From: Shewanella sp. AS1
GTDB taxonomy: Bacteria; Pseudomonadota; Gammaproteobacteria; Enterobacterales; Shewanellaceae
Direction: 5' to 3'
Length of the DNA: 64,000 nucleotides
Assembly (NCBI RefSeq): GCF_021412565.1
Contig: NZ_JAKCLJ010000003.1
Span: forward strand, 1 to 64,000
This document shows, piece after piece, positions 26,674-37,700 of this stretch (positions are counted from its first letter, which is position 1; each line of letters starts with the position of its first letter). The translations under genes and the position numbers were made by a program. The notes beneath the pieces were generated by a model. That model searched no databases and was not told the DNA's origin. It worked only from the letters and a program-made list of their open reading frames with translations.

Positions 26674-26705
26674 AAAAAAGCCAGAACGACGGTTCTGGCT
26701 TTTTC
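26674..26705. terminator. Bidirectional terminator between the oxygenase and S9 peptidase genes
   Basis: AAAAAAGCCAGAAC / GTTCTGGCTTTTT stem with a GACG loop between two convergent genes. Confidence 0.9.
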
Positions 26706-26731
26706 AGTTAAGGCTCATATTGGACCTGTAC

Positions 26732-28786
26732 TTACTTCTCAGTCCAGCGATCCATCCAACGGAAGACATTGTCGTACCACTGTTTGAGGTTATCCTGATT
26801 AAGGATCCAGTGGTTCTCATCTGGGTAGATCAGCAGTTCAGAGGGGATCCCTTTGCGCTGCAGTGCGCTAAAGGCCGCTAAGCCCTGACCATAAGGCACA
26901 CGGAAATCTTTCTCACCGTGGATCACCAGCATAGGCGTCTTCCAGTTTTCAACATAGTTAGCTGGATTGAACTTCTCGTAAAGCGCCTTGTTTTGCTCAT
27001 AAGTGCCGCCAAACTCATGCTCTGGGAACCAAAGCTCTTCGGTGACATAGTACATGGAGCGCATATCAAACAGACCAGCGTGGTTAACCAGACATTTGAA
27101 ACCATCGTTCCAGTTACCCTGGATCCAGTTCATCATGAAGCCGCCGTATGAACCGCCAAGGGCACAGGTACGGCTGCTGTCGAGCCACTTTTGCTGCGCC
27201 GAAACGGCGGCTAAACCTTTCTGTAAGTCTTCCAGAGGCTTACCGCCCCAGTCTTGAGAGATGGAATCGGTAAATGCCTGACCATAACCGGTTGAGCCGT
27301 GGAAATCGATCATCACCACGCCATAACCCGCACCCGCCCAAAGCTGAGCGTTCCAACGACCACTGAAGCTGTTACCGAATGAACCTTGAGGGCCACCGTG
27401 AACCAGGAATGCTACAGGGTATTTGTTACCCTCTTTATAGTTTGCCGGCTTGATCCAGTAACCGTAAACTTCTTCGTTATTCCAGCCCTTAAAGCTGAAC
27501 TGCTGGAACTCACCAAACTTAATCTTGGCCAGCTTCTCTTTATTCACCTCAGTCAGACGCTGCTTGTTCTGACCATCGAGTGACACGCTATAGAGATCGC
27601 CCGGCTCAACCAGGCTCTTATGGTTGAATACCACTTTATCCTGACTGACGCCGACAACACTGTTGCTACCTTCGTTAAAGAGGGGTTTCACATCACCAAA
27701 CTGAGTATTGACCTCAAAGATACTAACCTGCCCCAGATCCTGCGCGGTGACATACAGGGTGCGGTTATCTTTGCCGAAGGTGAGTGAGCTTGCACTGCGA
27801 TCCCAAAGTGGCGCCACCTCTTTCTCTTGGCCTGTGACTGTGTCACGCAGCATGATGCGGTAACGGTCGGCCTCAAATCCAGGCTTGCTCATAGCAAGAT
27901 ATGCCATATAACGCCCATCGCTGGAGAAAGTCGGCTGTGCATCCCACGCCTTGTTGCCTTCGGTCAGATTCTTAGCCTTACCGCCCGTTACAGCAACCTG
28001 CCATAGATCGTAGTTAGTTTCCCAGGCTTGAGACTTACTGGGCGCCTTGGCACTGTAAACCACATACTTTCCATCCGGTGTAAAGGTCACCTCTTCCATG
28101 CCAGAGAATGGCTTAGGTGGGGTTTCTGTGTCCAGGCCTTGAGTCACATCGACTGGCGCTGTGATCATATCGCCATTGAGCTGAGCAACAAACAGGTGAC
28201 TGCGGGTATGGTTTTCCCAGGTATCCCAATGACGCACCATCAGCTGCTTATATTCACGCCCAGTCGATTTGCGCTCAGCTTCGGCGGCAAACTTATCTAC
28301 ACTACAAGCAAGATCCTTACAGTCTGGGAAGACGCGCAGATTAAACACCACCTGCTGACTGTCCTGAGACAGTTTAAAGCCTTCGATGCTCAGTGGTAGA
28401 TCTGTCACCTGCTTGGCTTCACCGCCAGAGAGAGGCAGTTCAAACAACTGCGAGCTACCGTTACGGGCCGCAAGAAAATAGATACGCTTATCATCGTGAC
28501 TAAAGGCAACGCTGTGCTCAGTGCCTTTGGCAAAGGTCAGCTGCTGAGCGGCAGAACCATCGACTGACTGAATATAGAGATTCGATTCCCCATCACCATT
28601 GCCATCAATATTTTTCACTGCATAGACAATTTTAGTGCCGTCATTAGACAATACAGCGGAATGTAATTTGTTAAGATTAGAGAGATCTTGCACCTTAAAA
28701 GGCGCTGGTGCGGCATGGGCAACGAAAGTCGCACCAGCGGCAGCCAAGGAAAGTATGATTGCAGTTTTTTTCATTGTTATTGTCAT
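26732..28786 (-). CDS. S9 family prolyl oligopeptidase / acyl-peptide hydrolase-like peptidase
   Basis: 684 residues. An N-terminal signal peptide (MKKTAIILSLAAAGATFVAHA) implies a periplasmic enzyme. Residues about 30-400 form a beta-propeller with WD-like repeats (DDKRIYFLAA, PDGKYVVYSA, SDGRYMAYLA), and the C-terminal 250 residues are the peptidase domain: nucleophile in GGSYGGFMMNW, Asp in GEKDFRVPYGQ, His in DENHWI. Members cut short peptides after Pro or Ala; exact specificity is unknown. ATG at 28786 is used; a second ATG at 28774 begins the signal peptide proper, and both have weak ribosome sites. A small ATCAGG-CAAA-CCTGAT hairpin lies 15 bp upstream. Confidence 0.9.
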   Translation of the reverse strand: MTITMKKTAIILSLAAAGATFVAHAAPAPFKVQDLSNLNKLHSAVLSNDGTKIVYAVKNIDGNGDGESNLYIQSVDGSAAQQLTFAKGTEHSVAFSHDDKRIYFLAARNGSSQLFELPLSGGEAKQVTDLPLSIEGFKLSQDSQQVVFNLRVFPDCKDLACSVDKFAAEAERKSTGREYKQLMVRHWDTWENHTRSHLFVAQLNGDMITAPVDVTQGLDTETPPKPFSGMEEVTFTPDGKYVVYSAKAPSKSQAWETNYDLWQVAVTGGKAKNLTEGNKAWDAQPTFSSDGRYMAYLAMSKPGFEADRYRIMLRDTVTGQEKEVAPLWDRSASSLTFGKDNRTLYVTAQDLGQVSIFEVNTQFGDVKPLFNEGSNSVVGVSQDKVVFNHKSLVEPGDLYSVSLDGQNKQRLTEVNKEKLAKIKFGEFQQFSFKGWNNEEVYGYWIKPANYKEGNKYPVAFLVHGGPQGSFGNSFSGRWNAQLWAGAGYGVVMIDFHGSTGYGQAFTDSISQDWGGKPLEDLQKGLAAVSAQQKWLDSSRTCALGGSYGGFMMNWIQGNWNDGFKCLVNHAGLFDMRSMYYVTEELWFPEHEFGGTYEQNKALYEKFNPANYVENWKTPMLVIHGEKDFRVPYGQGLAAFSALQRKGIPSELLIYPDENHWILNQDNLKQWYDNVFRWMDRWTEK

Positions 28787-28845
28787 CTTTTAGATTGAGG
28801 ATCAGGCAAACCTGATGCAAGAAAATGTATGCCAAAGCACACTAA

Positions 28846-28880
28846 ACAAAAACGGGGGATTAGGCAAGCGCCCATCCCCC
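28846..28880 (-). terminator. Terminator of the fumarase gene
   Basis: On the minus strand GGGGGAT pairs with ATCCCCC, with a small inner GGC/GCC hairpin, followed by GTTTTTG. It lies 80 bp past the fumarase stop and before the S9 peptidase gene. Confidence 0.75.
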
Positions 28881-28960
28881 AGAGGTAAAGTCAATGTGTA
28901 ACACTATGTTTAAACATCATGTTCAAAGTTTAAACATCGAGAAAGCACTCAAAACAACGG

Positions 28961-30478
28961 TTAGCTTAGTTTGACTTTCCAGGTCGCGGGCCCGGTTTCG
29001 TGGGCATTAACCCCTTCGCTGTCAACCGCAACCGTGACAGGCATATCCTGCACATCAAACTCGTAGATGGCTTCCATTCCTAGGTCTTCAAACGCGACCA
29101 CGCGAGATTGTTTAATGGCTTTAGACACCAGATAGGCTGCGCCGCCCACCGCCATCAGATAAACCGCTTTATGCTTCTTAATGGACTCAACCGTTGCCGG
29201 GCCGCGCTCAGCCTTGCCTATCATGCCCATCAGACCAGTCTTATCTAGCATGAGATCGGTGAATTTATCCATGCGGGTCGCGGTCGTTGGACCTGCAGGG
29301 CCAACCACTTCATCGCCAACAGGATCGACCGGACCGACGTAATAGATAAACTTACCGGTGAAATCCACCCCATCAGGCAGGCCTTCACCACTTTCTATTA
29401 GGGTCTGAATACGCTTATGGGCCGCATCACGGCCGGTGAGCATCTTACCATTGAGCAGCAGCACATCGCCGCTCTTCCACTGTTCAATCTCTGCCTGAGT
29501 AACAGTATTAAGATCCACTCGGCGCACATCGCTGCCCGCTTCACGGGTGATTTCGGGCCAGTCACTTAAGGATGGAGGCGTCAGCTCTGCAGGACCCGAA
29601 CCATCGAGGTGGAAATGTACGTGGCGAGTTGCCGCGCAGTTCGGGATCATCACCACAGGCTTAGAGGCCGCATGGGTCGGCGCCGATTTGATCTTGATAT
29701 CCAATACTGTGGTTAAACCGCCGAGTCCTTGAGCGCCTATGCCCAGTTTATTAGCGCGCTCAAATATATCCAGACGCAGCTTCTCATCGGCGGTCTCGGC
29801 GCCGCGAGCCTGAAGTTCATGAATGTCGACGGGATCCATCAGGGCTTCTTTGGCCATCACAGCCGCTTTCTCAGCCGTGCCGCCTATGCCTATGCCCAGC
29901 ATGCCTGGCGGACACCAGCCGGCGCCCATGGTAGGCAGCGTCTTCTCGACCCACTGAGCGATATCATCTGAGGGGTTGAGCATCACCATCTTGGATTTGT
30001 TTTCCGAACCACCCCCCTTGGCCGCGATCGCCACTTCCACATGGTTGCCAGGTACCATCTCGATATGCACAACTGACGGGGTATTGTCGCGGGTATTTTT
30101 GCGAGCGCCCGCAGGATCATCAACGATAGAGGCACGCAGCGGGTTGTCCGGATTTGTATAGGCGCGGCGGACCCCTTCATCGACCATCTGCTGCACTGTC
30201 ATGTCATGCTTATCCCACTGAACGCCCATACCCACCTTAACGAAACAAGTGACGATCCCGGTATCCTGACACAGAGGACGCTTACCTTCAGCAGACATAC
30301 GTGAGTTAATCAAAATCTGCGCGATCGCATCTTTTGCCGCCGGGCTCTGCTCCTTGTCATAGGCTTCGCTCATGGCATCAACAAAATCTTTGGGATGATA
30401 GTAAGAGATGTATTGCAGTGCGTCAGCAACGCTCTCGATGAGATCCGCTTGCTTAATGATGGGCTGTTCTATACTCAC
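28961..30478 (-). CDS. fumA: Class I fumarate hydratase (iron-sulfur)
   Basis: 505 residues; converts fumarate to L-malate in the TCA cycle with an oxygen-sensitive [4Fe-4S] cluster. The three cluster cysteines are C70 (RPLCQDTG), C189 (GWCPPGM) and C281 (IPNCAATRH). The C-terminal domain has GPTTATRMD, the family's substrate-site motif. A little shorter than the E. coli FumA and FumB (548). The start is GTG with an AAGGAAA site. Divergent from pabB. Whether it behaves as FumA or FumB cannot be told from sequence. Confidence 0.95.
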   Translation of the reverse strand: MSIEQPIIKQADLIESVADALQYISYYHPKDFVDAMSEAYDKEQSPAAKDAIAQILINSRMSAEGKRPLCQDTGIVTCFVKVGMGVQWDKHDMTVQQMVDEGVRRAYTNPDNPLRASIVDDPAGARKNTRDNTPSVVHIEMVPGNHVEVAIAAKGGGSENKSKMVMLNPSDDIAQWVEKTLPTMGAGWCPPGMLGIGIGGTAEKAAVMAKEALMDPVDIHELQARGAETADEKLRLDIFERANKLGIGAQGLGGLTTVLDIKIKSAPTHAASKPVVMIPNCAATRHVHFHLDGSGPAELTPPSLSDWPEITREAGSDVRRVDLNTVTQAEIEQWKSGDVLLLNGKMLTGRDAAHKRIQTLIESGEGLPDGVDFTGKFIYYVGPVDPVGDEVVGPAGPTTATRMDKFTDLMLDKTGLMGMIGKAERGPATVESIKKHKAVYLMAVGGAAYLVSKAIKQSRVVAFEDLGMEAIYEFDVQDMPVTVAVDSEGVNAHETGPATWKVKLS

Positions 30479-30611
30479 AGACGTTTCCTTATCTCACAGT
30501 TTAGTTATTCTTCGCCCTATTTTTTAGGGTCGGTATTATTTGAATCTGTTCACGGTATGATACTCTTTCGTGACTTTCAGGGGAACATCACTTTTTAGAT
30601 AAGGTTAATAG

Positions 30612-32027
30612 ATGATTTATTCGTCAACTCAAGGCATTGCCGTTAAAACCTTGGACTGGAACCACACGACGACTGAGCTATTTAGCCATTTTGCCCATCT
30701 GCCCTGGGCCATGCTGCTCGACAGCGCCGATGCTGAGCACATAGATGCTAAGTACGACATCATAGTGGCAATGCCTGTGGCGACCCTAGTCACTCAAGGT
30801 GAGCAAACCACACTCTGTCATGTTAAACCTGACGGATACAATGAGGTCGAGCATAGCCTAGATGAGCCCTTTATTCTGTTAAAACAGGCCATTAATCAGT
30901 ATTTCCCTAAGCCTATCCACTGTGACTTACCCTTTAGTGGCGGCGCGCTTGGCGCCTTTAGTTATGATCTTGGCAGGCGCTTGGAATCCTTGCCTTCGAG
31001 TGCCGCACAGGATATCGGCCTTCCAGAGATGAATATCGGCTTGTATCTGTGGGCGCTGGTTTTCGATAACACCCTAAAACAGTGGTCACTGGTGCACTAT
31101 TGCGGCGATTCGGCGCTCAAGACACAGCTTGACGCGATTGAGCAGATCCTTGCTACTTCAAAAAGCCTGTCAAATCAGAGCCCGTTTAGCCTGACTCGCC
31201 CCTGGCAAGCGCAGATAGATAAGCAGCAGTACACAGAGAAATTCAATGCGGTGCAGGCGTACCTTAACAGCGGCGATTGCTATCAGATCAATCTGACCCA
31301 GAGATTTGAGGCCGAATATTCAGGTGATGAGTGGCAAGCCTATCTTAAGCTTCGCGCCAGCAATAAAGCGCCTTTTTCTGCCTTCATCCGCCTAAATGAA
31401 CATGCGCTGCTCTCCATCTCGCCCGAGCGATTTATTCAGTTAAGGGGCGATGAAATACAGACCAAGCCTATTAAGGGCACTATGGCACGCTCTCTGGATC
31501 CGATACAAGATGGACAAGCCAAGCAGCAATTGGCAGATTCTGAAAAGGATCGCGCCGAGAACCTGATGATAGTAGATCTGCTGCGTAACGACATAGGTAA
31601 AGTCGCCCAAAGCGGCAGCGTGGCCGTGCCTAAGCTGTTCGATATTGAGAGCTTCCCTGCTGTGCATCATCTGGTCAGCACAGTCACCGCCAGACTCGAT
31701 AAGCAGTATCACGGCTGCGATCTGCTGCGAGCCGCCTTCCCCGGCGGCTCCATCACGGGTGCACCTAAGATCCGCGCCATGGAGATCATCGAAGAGCTAG
31801 AACCCTCAAGGCGCAGTCTCTACTGCGGCTCTATCGGCTATCTGAGCCAAGATGGCCAGATGGATACCAGCATCACAATACGCACCTTAGTGGCCGAGTC
31901 GCCTCGCCTCTACTGCTGGGCCGGTGGCGGCATAGTCGCCGACAGTCAGCTCGATGCCGAATATCAGGAAAGCTATGATAAGGTAAGTAAAATATTGCCT
32001 ATCTTGGCCGAGTCCCATGACGCTTGA
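30612..32027 (+). CDS. pabB: Aminodeoxychorismate synthase component I (PabB)
   Basis: 471 residues of the anthranilate synthase/ADC synthase fold. With PabA it makes 4-amino-4-deoxychorismate for folate. GDCYQINLTQRF, KPIKGTMARS (the PIKGT motif that sets PabB specificity), AENLMIVDLLRNDIG and PGGSITGAPK are present in order. PabA is not adjacent. The last 11 bp overlap the nudL gene in another frame, so the two are translationally coupled, as in other gammaproteobacterial pabB-nudL pairs. An AAGG site precedes the ATG. Confidence 0.95.
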   Translation: MIYSSTQGIAVKTLDWNHTTTELFSHFAHLPWAMLLDSADAEHIDAKYDIIVAMPVATLVTQGEQTTLCHVKPDGYNEVEHSLDEPFILLKQAINQYFPKPIHCDLPFSGGALGAFSYDLGRRLESLPSSAAQDIGLPEMNIGLYLWALVFDNTLKQWSLVHYCGDSALKTQLDAIEQILATSKSLSNQSPFSLTRPWQAQIDKQQYTEKFNAVQAYLNSGDCYQINLTQRFEAEYSGDEWQAYLKLRASNKAPFSAFIRLNEHALLSISPERFIQLRGDEIQTKPIKGTMARSLDPIQDGQAKQQLADSEKDRAENLMIVDLLRNDIGKVAQSGSVAVPKLFDIESFPAVHHLVSTVTARLDKQYHGCDLLRAAFPGGSITGAPKIRAMEIIEELEPSRRSLYCGSIGYLSQDGQMDTSITIRTLVAESPRLYCWAGGGIVADSQLDAEYQESYDKVSKILPILAESHDA

Positions 32028-32586
32028 TGAGTTTAAACACAGATTTGCCCTGCAGCCCTTGCCCGAAGAGATCAAGCAGCCCATGACGCGCAGTCTGCGT
32101 CAGGCGGCTGTGCTGCTGGCCTTGATTGAGCAACAGCAAGAGCTGCATCTGATCCTCACTCGGCGACCGACGCACCTGCGGGCACATCCAGGCCAGATCA
32201 GTTTTCCCGGCGGTAAGGTCGAAGAGCAGGACGTGGACTTCACCGCCACCGCGCTGCGCGAAGCCTTCGAAGAGATCGCCCTGCCCAAGCACAATGTCGA
32301 TATTTTAGGTCAGTATCCGATATTTAATACTTTCACTGGCTTTGCTATCGCCCCCGTGATCGGCATAGTCAAACAGGAGTTTACCCCCATACTGGATCCC
32401 GGCGAGGTTGAGGAGCTGTTTACTGTGCCGCTCTCTTTTCTGCTCAAACCACAAAACCGTATCACTCGCTATTATTCCCGCCGTGGCAGCAAGCATCTTG
32501 TGCATTTTATCCCCTATAAGCATTACATGATCTGGGGCGCAACGGCGGCGATTATCGACCATTTTTGTCGCCAGCTGGCCGATTAA
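32017..32586 (+). CDS. nudL: Nudix hydrolase NudL (YeaB), CoA pyrophosphatase
   Basis: 189 residues. The Nudix box runs from FPGGKVEEQ to ALREAFEEIALP, and it is preceded by LRAHPGQIS, the extra UPF0035 motif of the CoA-pyrophosphatase group. It would cleave CoA and its thioesters to 4'-phosphopantetheine and 3',5'-ADP. It overlaps the pabB end by 11 bp and shares its transcript. Family call firm; CoA as substrate follows from the subgroup motif. Confidence 0.92.
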   Translation: MTLDEFKHRFALQPLPEEIKQPMTRSLRQAAVLLALIEQQQELHLILTRRPTHLRAHPGQISFPGGKVEEQDVDFTATALREAFEEIALPKHNVDILGQYPIFNTFTGFAIAPVIGIVKQEFTPILDPGEVEELFTVPLSFLLKPQNRITRYYSRRGSKHLVHFIPYKHYMIWGATAAIIDHFCRQLAD

Positions 32587-32795
32587 GCCTGAGGTGAACG
32601 CCCTTCAACTGGCATACAAACGCCCCCATTTAGTCAGCCGTTAACTGCACGCGAGTTTCATCAATCAAGATAAATCGCAAATATTTGTTTCTAACTGCGG
32701 TTATCTGCGGTTTTTTCCTTGAGAAAAGCCTGTATCAAGGTAATATAAACGTCCAAAATTTTTCATAAAACGATTCGTTGGAGAACTAAGCAACA

Positions 32796-34196
32796 ATGAG
32801 CATTGCATCTGTCGCTTCTGTATTTAAAGGTGATTTTGCGGTTGGTTCGCAAGTGACCGTACGTGGTTGGGTCAGAACCCGCCGCGATTCTAAGGCTGGC
32901 ATCTCTTTCCTTGCCGTCTATGATGGTTCCTGTTTTGACCCTATTCAGGGTGTTGTGCCAAATAGCTTAAGTAATTACAACGATGAAGTATTACGTTTAA
33001 CCGCCGGCTGCTCTGTGATCATGACAGGCGAAGTGGTTGAATCGCCAGGACAAGGCCAGGCTTTCGAGCTGCAAGTGAGCGCCGTTGAAGTCACAGGTTG
33101 GGTCGATGACCCAGACACCTACCCTATGGCGGCAAAACGTCACTCTATTGAGCATCTTCGCGAGCTGGCGCACTTGCGTCCCCGCACCAACATCATCGGT
33201 GCCGTGGCCCGTGTGCGTAACTGTCTGTCTCAGGCAATTCACCGCTTCTACAACGAAGAGGGGTTCATCTGGGTATCGACGCCACTTATCACAGCCTCTG
33301 ACTGTGAAGGTGCCGGTGAGATGTTCCGCGTCTCTACTTTAGATATGGAAAACCTGCCACGCACAGAAGATGGCAAAGTGGACTTTAAAGAAGATTTCTT
33401 CGGAAAAGAGTCCTTCCTGACGGTATCGGGTCAGCTAAATGCCGAAACCTATGCCAGCGCCCTGTCTAAAGTCTACACCTTCGGCCCGACTTTCCGCGCC
33501 GAAAACTCCAACACCAGCCGTCACTTAGCCGAGTTCTGGATGGTTGAGCCCGAAGTGGCCTTCGCTAACTTAGACGATGTTGCGGGTCTTGCTGAGCGTA
33601 TGCTCAAATACTGCTTCAACGCCGTACTACAGGAACGTCCTGACGATTTAGCCTTCTTTGCGCAACGCGTCGATAAAACCGTTATCGAGCGTCTAGAAAA
33701 CTTCGTCAGCAGCGACTTTGCCCAGGTGGATTACACCGATGCGGTAGAGATCCTCAAAAACTGTGGTAAAAAGTTTGAATTTGACGTTGAGTGGGGTATC
33801 GACCTGCAATCTGAGCATGAGCGTTACCTTGCCGAAGAACACTTCAAGGCGCCAGTGGTGGTGAAAAACTATCCAAAAGATATCAAGGCCTTCTACATGC
33901 GCCTCAACGATGACGGTAAAACCGTTGCCGCTATGGACGTTCTGGCGCCAGGCATTGGTGAGATCATAGGTGGTGCCCAGCGCGAAGAGCGTCTGGACGT
34001 ATTAGATACCCGCTTAGAAGAGATGAACCTGAGCAAAGAAGATTACTGGTGGTACCGCGATCTGCGCCGTTACGGCACTGTGCCCCACGCAGGTTTCGGT
34101 CTGGGCTTCGAGCGCCTGGTGTCTTATGTGACTGGCGTGTCTAACATCCGCGATGTGATCCCCTTCCCGCGCGCGCCAAAATCTGCCAACTTCTAA
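32796..34196 (+). CDS. asnS: Asparaginyl-tRNA synthetase
   Basis: 466 residues, class II synthetase. An N-terminal OB-fold anticodon-binding domain (about 1-115, starting with the [12 protein letters not shown] strand) precedes the catalytic core with motif 2 ([21 protein letters not shown]) and motif 3 ([15 protein letters not shown]). It charges tRNA-Asn directly, so this organism does not need amidation of Asp-tRNA-Asn. Its substrate tRNAs are encoded as a five-copy array at 60.8-61.4 kb. GGAG about 12 bp before the ATG. A terminator follows. Confidence 0.98.
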   Translation: MSIASVASVFKGDFAVGSQVTVRGWVRTRRDSKAGISFLAVYDGSCFDPIQGVVPNSLSNYNDEVLRLTAGCSVIMTGEVVESPGQGQAFELQVSAVEVTGWVDDPDTYPMAAKRHSIEHLRELAHLRPRTNIIGAVARVRNCLSQAIHRFYNEEGFIWVSTPLITASDCEGAGEMFRVSTLDMENLPRTEDGKVDFKEDFFGKESFLTVSGQLNAETYASALSKVYTFGPTFRAENSNTSRHLAEFWMVEPEVAFANLDDVAGLAERMLKYCFNAVLQERPDDLAFFAQRVDKTVIERLENFVSSDFAQVDYTDAVEILKNCGKKFEFDVEWGIDLQSEHERYLAEEHFKAPVVVKNYPKDIKAFYMRLNDDGKTVAAMDVLAPGIGEIIGGAQREERLDVLDTRLEEMNLSKEDYWWYRDLRRYGTVPHAGFGLGFERLVSYVTGVSNIRDVIPFPRAPKSANF

Positions 34197-34221
34197 CTTG
34201 TTATTCGGTTAGATGAAAGAG

Positions 34222-34252
34222 TTAAATCGCCCTCAGATGAGGGCGATTTTAG
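34222..34252 (+). terminator. Terminator of asnS
   Basis: AAATCGCCCTCA / TGAGGGCGATTT 12-bp stem with a 2-nt loop, ending in TTTT, 28 bp past the asnS stop. Confidence 0.83.
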
Positions 34253-34310
34253 CAATGACTTGAGCCATTATTTGAGTCATTACTTAAGCAATATTGTCGG
34301 GAGTCATACC

Positions 34311-34730
34311 ATGTGGCAGCAGAAACAGATCACCTTGAGTGCAAAACGCCGTGGCTTTCATCTGATCACAGATGAGATAGTCGCTGCCCTGCCAGAATTA
34401 AAACAATACAAGCTCGGCCTGGCGCATATTCTGCTGCAACACACCTCGGCCGCTCTCACCCTCAATGAAAATGCCGATCCCACTGTGCGGGAGGATTTTG
34501 AATCTTTTATCAATCGCCTAGCGCCAGAAAATGCCCCCTATTATCGCCATACCTATGAAGGCAGTGATGATATGCCGGCGCATCTAAAATCTTCCCTTTT
34601 GGGCGCCGAGCTGATGCTGCCTATCACCAATGGCCGTTTTAATTTAGGAACCTGGCAAGGCATTTACCTGTGTGAAGCCCGTAATCATGGCGGCGCGCGC
34701 AGGCTTATCATCACATTGCAGGGAGAATAG
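34311..34730 (+). CDS. yjbQ: YjbQ family protein (UPF0047, secondary thiamine-phosphate synthase)
   Basis: 139 residues from ATG 34311, which has GGGAG 7 bp upstream and matches the usual MW-QK-LTL start; an upstream in-frame ATG at 34260 would add a repetitive SHYLSHYLS tail. [22 protein letters not shown] is the family signature, with [18 protein letters not shown] near the end. E. coli YjbQ has weak thiamine-phosphate synthase activity; the main role is unknown. It ends 21 bp from the convergent SNF2 gene, with no clear terminator between them. Confidence 0.9.
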   Translation: MWQQKQITLSAKRRGFHLITDEIVAALPELKQYKLGLAHILLQHTSAALTLNENADPTVREDFESFINRLAPENAPYYRHTYEGSDDMPAHLKSSLLGAELMLPITNGRFNLGTWQGIYLCEARNHGGARRLIITLQGE

Positions 34731-34751
34731 TCCTGCCATCTTGGAAAATCG

Positions 34752-37700
34752 CTAGCTGGCTTCATCGCCGATAGGTTGCAGCAGTGCCAGCCAGTCGTCA
34801 CGGTTCATCTCGGCCAGTGAAAGACTTCTGGTCTGATACATGCTTTGAGCCAAGGCTTTTTTACTCTGTTGTAGCTGCTGTATTCGCTCTTCAACCGTAT
34901 TTTTACACAGCAGTTTATAGACAAATACCGGCTTTTGTTGCCCTATGCGATAGGCGCGATCACTGGCTTGCTCTTCGGCGGCGGGATTCCACCAGGGATC
35001 GACATGGATCACCACATCCGCCTCGGTCAAATTCAGTCCGGCGCCCCCTGCCTTGAGGCTGATCAGGAACACCTTGACATCACCGCGGCGGAATCTGTCT
35101 ATGATCTTATCCCGGTGGCGACTCTTACCTGTCAACATCTCATAGCTTATCTGCTGTTCATCCAGCTGCTGGGCTATCAGATCCAACATGGAGGTAAATG
35201 AGGAGAAGATTAAGATACTGCGGCCATCCTCTATCATGCTCGGCAGTTTGTTTTCTAACCACACCAGCTTAGATGAGCTACCTTCCTGTTCATCATTTTC
35301 TAGCTCACTGTTAACCTTAACTAGACTCTGCTGGGTCGCACTCTCAGACCTTGCATATTTCAGCATGGCAGGATGACAGCACACCTGGCGCAGTTTCAGT
35401 AATGCATTACTGATCGCCAGTCGGTTCGCCTTGGCTCCTGTCTGTAACAGGGCTAGCTTAAGTTCTTCGGCCACAGTCAAGCGGATGGTCTCATAGAGAT
35501 CGGCCTGGGCCTGGGTGAGATCGATCAGGGTATTGATCACCGTCTTTTCTGGCAGTTCACGAGCGACCTGTGATTTGGTTCTGCGCAGCATAAAAGGCGC
35601 TATTCGCTGGGCCAGCTTTTGTCTGGCACTCTGGGATCCCTCCTTCTCTATCGGCTGTTTAAACTGACGTTGAAACTGGTTGGCTGTCCCCAGAAACCCA
35701 GGCATTAAGAAATGAAACAGCGACCAGAGTTCCCCCAGATGATTTTCCATTGGCGTGCCTGTCAGACACAATCTGTGGCTGGCTTGCAATCGATTAGCCA
35801 GTTTGCTTATTCGACTACGGCTGTTCTTGATGGTTTGTGCTTCATCTAAGATCACCTGATACCAATGGATCTTGCTCAAACGGCGCTCATCTTGTGCTAA
35901 CAGCCCATAGCTGGTGATCACCAGATCTACCTGTTGTAGCTTAGCATGTTGCTCATGGCGTTCTCTGCCACTCCAGATAAGCGTGGTTAGACTTGGGCTA
36001 AAGGTCTGGCATTCCCGCTGCCAGTTGGTCAATAAACTGGTGGGAGCCAAGATAAGCACTGGCCCCTTGAGCCGATTTTGTTCTTTGTCGATAAGGATAG
36101 AGCAAAGTGTCTGGATCGTTTTGCCAAGCCCCATATCATCGGCGAGGATCCCGGCAAAGTGATGCTGTTTCAAGAACTGCAACCAACTCACCCCCTGACG
36201 TTGATAAGGCCTTAAATGGGCATTAAAACTGTCGGGGATAACTAATTCCGACTTACGTGTCTCACTATCTGAGTGGCTCAAATAGTGATTGAGATCCTGC
36301 GCCTGTTTCTTAAGCCAGGTAGCCCCACTCCATTTCAGAGGAGAAGTGCGCTTATCGACCAGATCTTGCTTTAATACGTCATCCAGTTGTGGTAGTCGGC
36401 TAAGTTGATGCCGGGGTAACACTAACTCTTGCTTGACATTTAACGGGTTCTTATCGAACAGCTCCGACAAAACGCTCAATATGCGGCCGATCCGCTCACC
36501 CGGCAGGGTTAAGATCTCACCTGAATCGAGCTCGAATGCAACCGGCTCCTTATGGTGCTCCCGCTTTAAACGCCCCTGGCGGATCATATTGGTCAGCAGA
36601 GGCAGCAAATTAACTCGCTCGCCCTCCACTTCAACGCCAAGACTGAGCTCAAACCAATCCTGCTCATCGGCCGCTATCTCACCATACCAATGATTCGCCG
36701 CCACTTTAACGAAACGTTTCTTCGCCTCGAAATCCAGTTGCCAACCGGCCAAGGATAACTGACGAAAAAAGACCACATACTCGCTGATATCATCAGGAAT
36801 AATGCGATCCCCTACGCTCATCGCATCTGTAATGGGACGTTCAAACTGCTGACTCACGAGCGGCAATGGGGCTAAACGTAGCTGGCATTTAGCCAGTTGC
36901 GTCATTAACCCCAGGTGATCGGCGGCAATATAGAGAAGTTGTTGCAGAGTATATGCCACGCCTCTATGTACCATAGTGAATCGAGTCAGATCCAGGGGCA
37001 ACATGGCAGGAGAAAGCCAGGGGAAATCGACTTCCCTGCGTACTACCTCTATACGAGGTAGCCACTCACCATCGAGATCAACTTGGCTCAGTAAAGATTC
37101 ATTGATCTCGCCGTCCTGCTCATCAATCACTAAGGTGTTACTGGCGAGATCGATAAAAACCCGATCATCCAAGGGCAAAAGAAAATCGGCATCAAAATAA
37201 TCGTCATCATAATGAATCGCCAGCTTCAAAGGTCCTTTACTCACCTTTTGATAGAATAAACGGCCGCTGTCTACCAACAATCGATAGCAATCAGCATCTA
37301 CTCCTCTAGGCAGATTCAGGGTGATTTCATCAGACTGCTGCGCGATCTCCTCTATAGAACAGCTCATTTTGAGCAGAGATAAGAGCTGCAGATCTGTCTG
37401 GCTAACATACTTAGGTAAACTGGCGCTTGAAAATAGCTCAAATCCCAAACGGCTTCGGATCTGATAGGTGCCATTTTTACTCAGGTAACCTTTATAGAGG
37501 CTCAGAGTTAAAGTATCTTTTTGCTCTTCAAGCAGATAGAGCACTCGATGACGTACCATCGCAGGGAAAGGATCAAACTGCTGGTTAAACTCGCTTCGAA
37601 ACAAGCGAATTGCGGTATCATCGCGGCGACTGCGCTTGGGACTGGCCAGCCCCTGCTGCGCGAGCGCCTCGATTAAGAGTGCGGCGCCATGAGCACAATC

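Noticed and set aside
28801..28816. ATCAGG-CAAA-CCTGAT hairpin before the S9 peptidase start as a riboswitch
   Set aside because: A 6-bp hairpin alone is too small for a riboswitch and has no conserved aptamer features.
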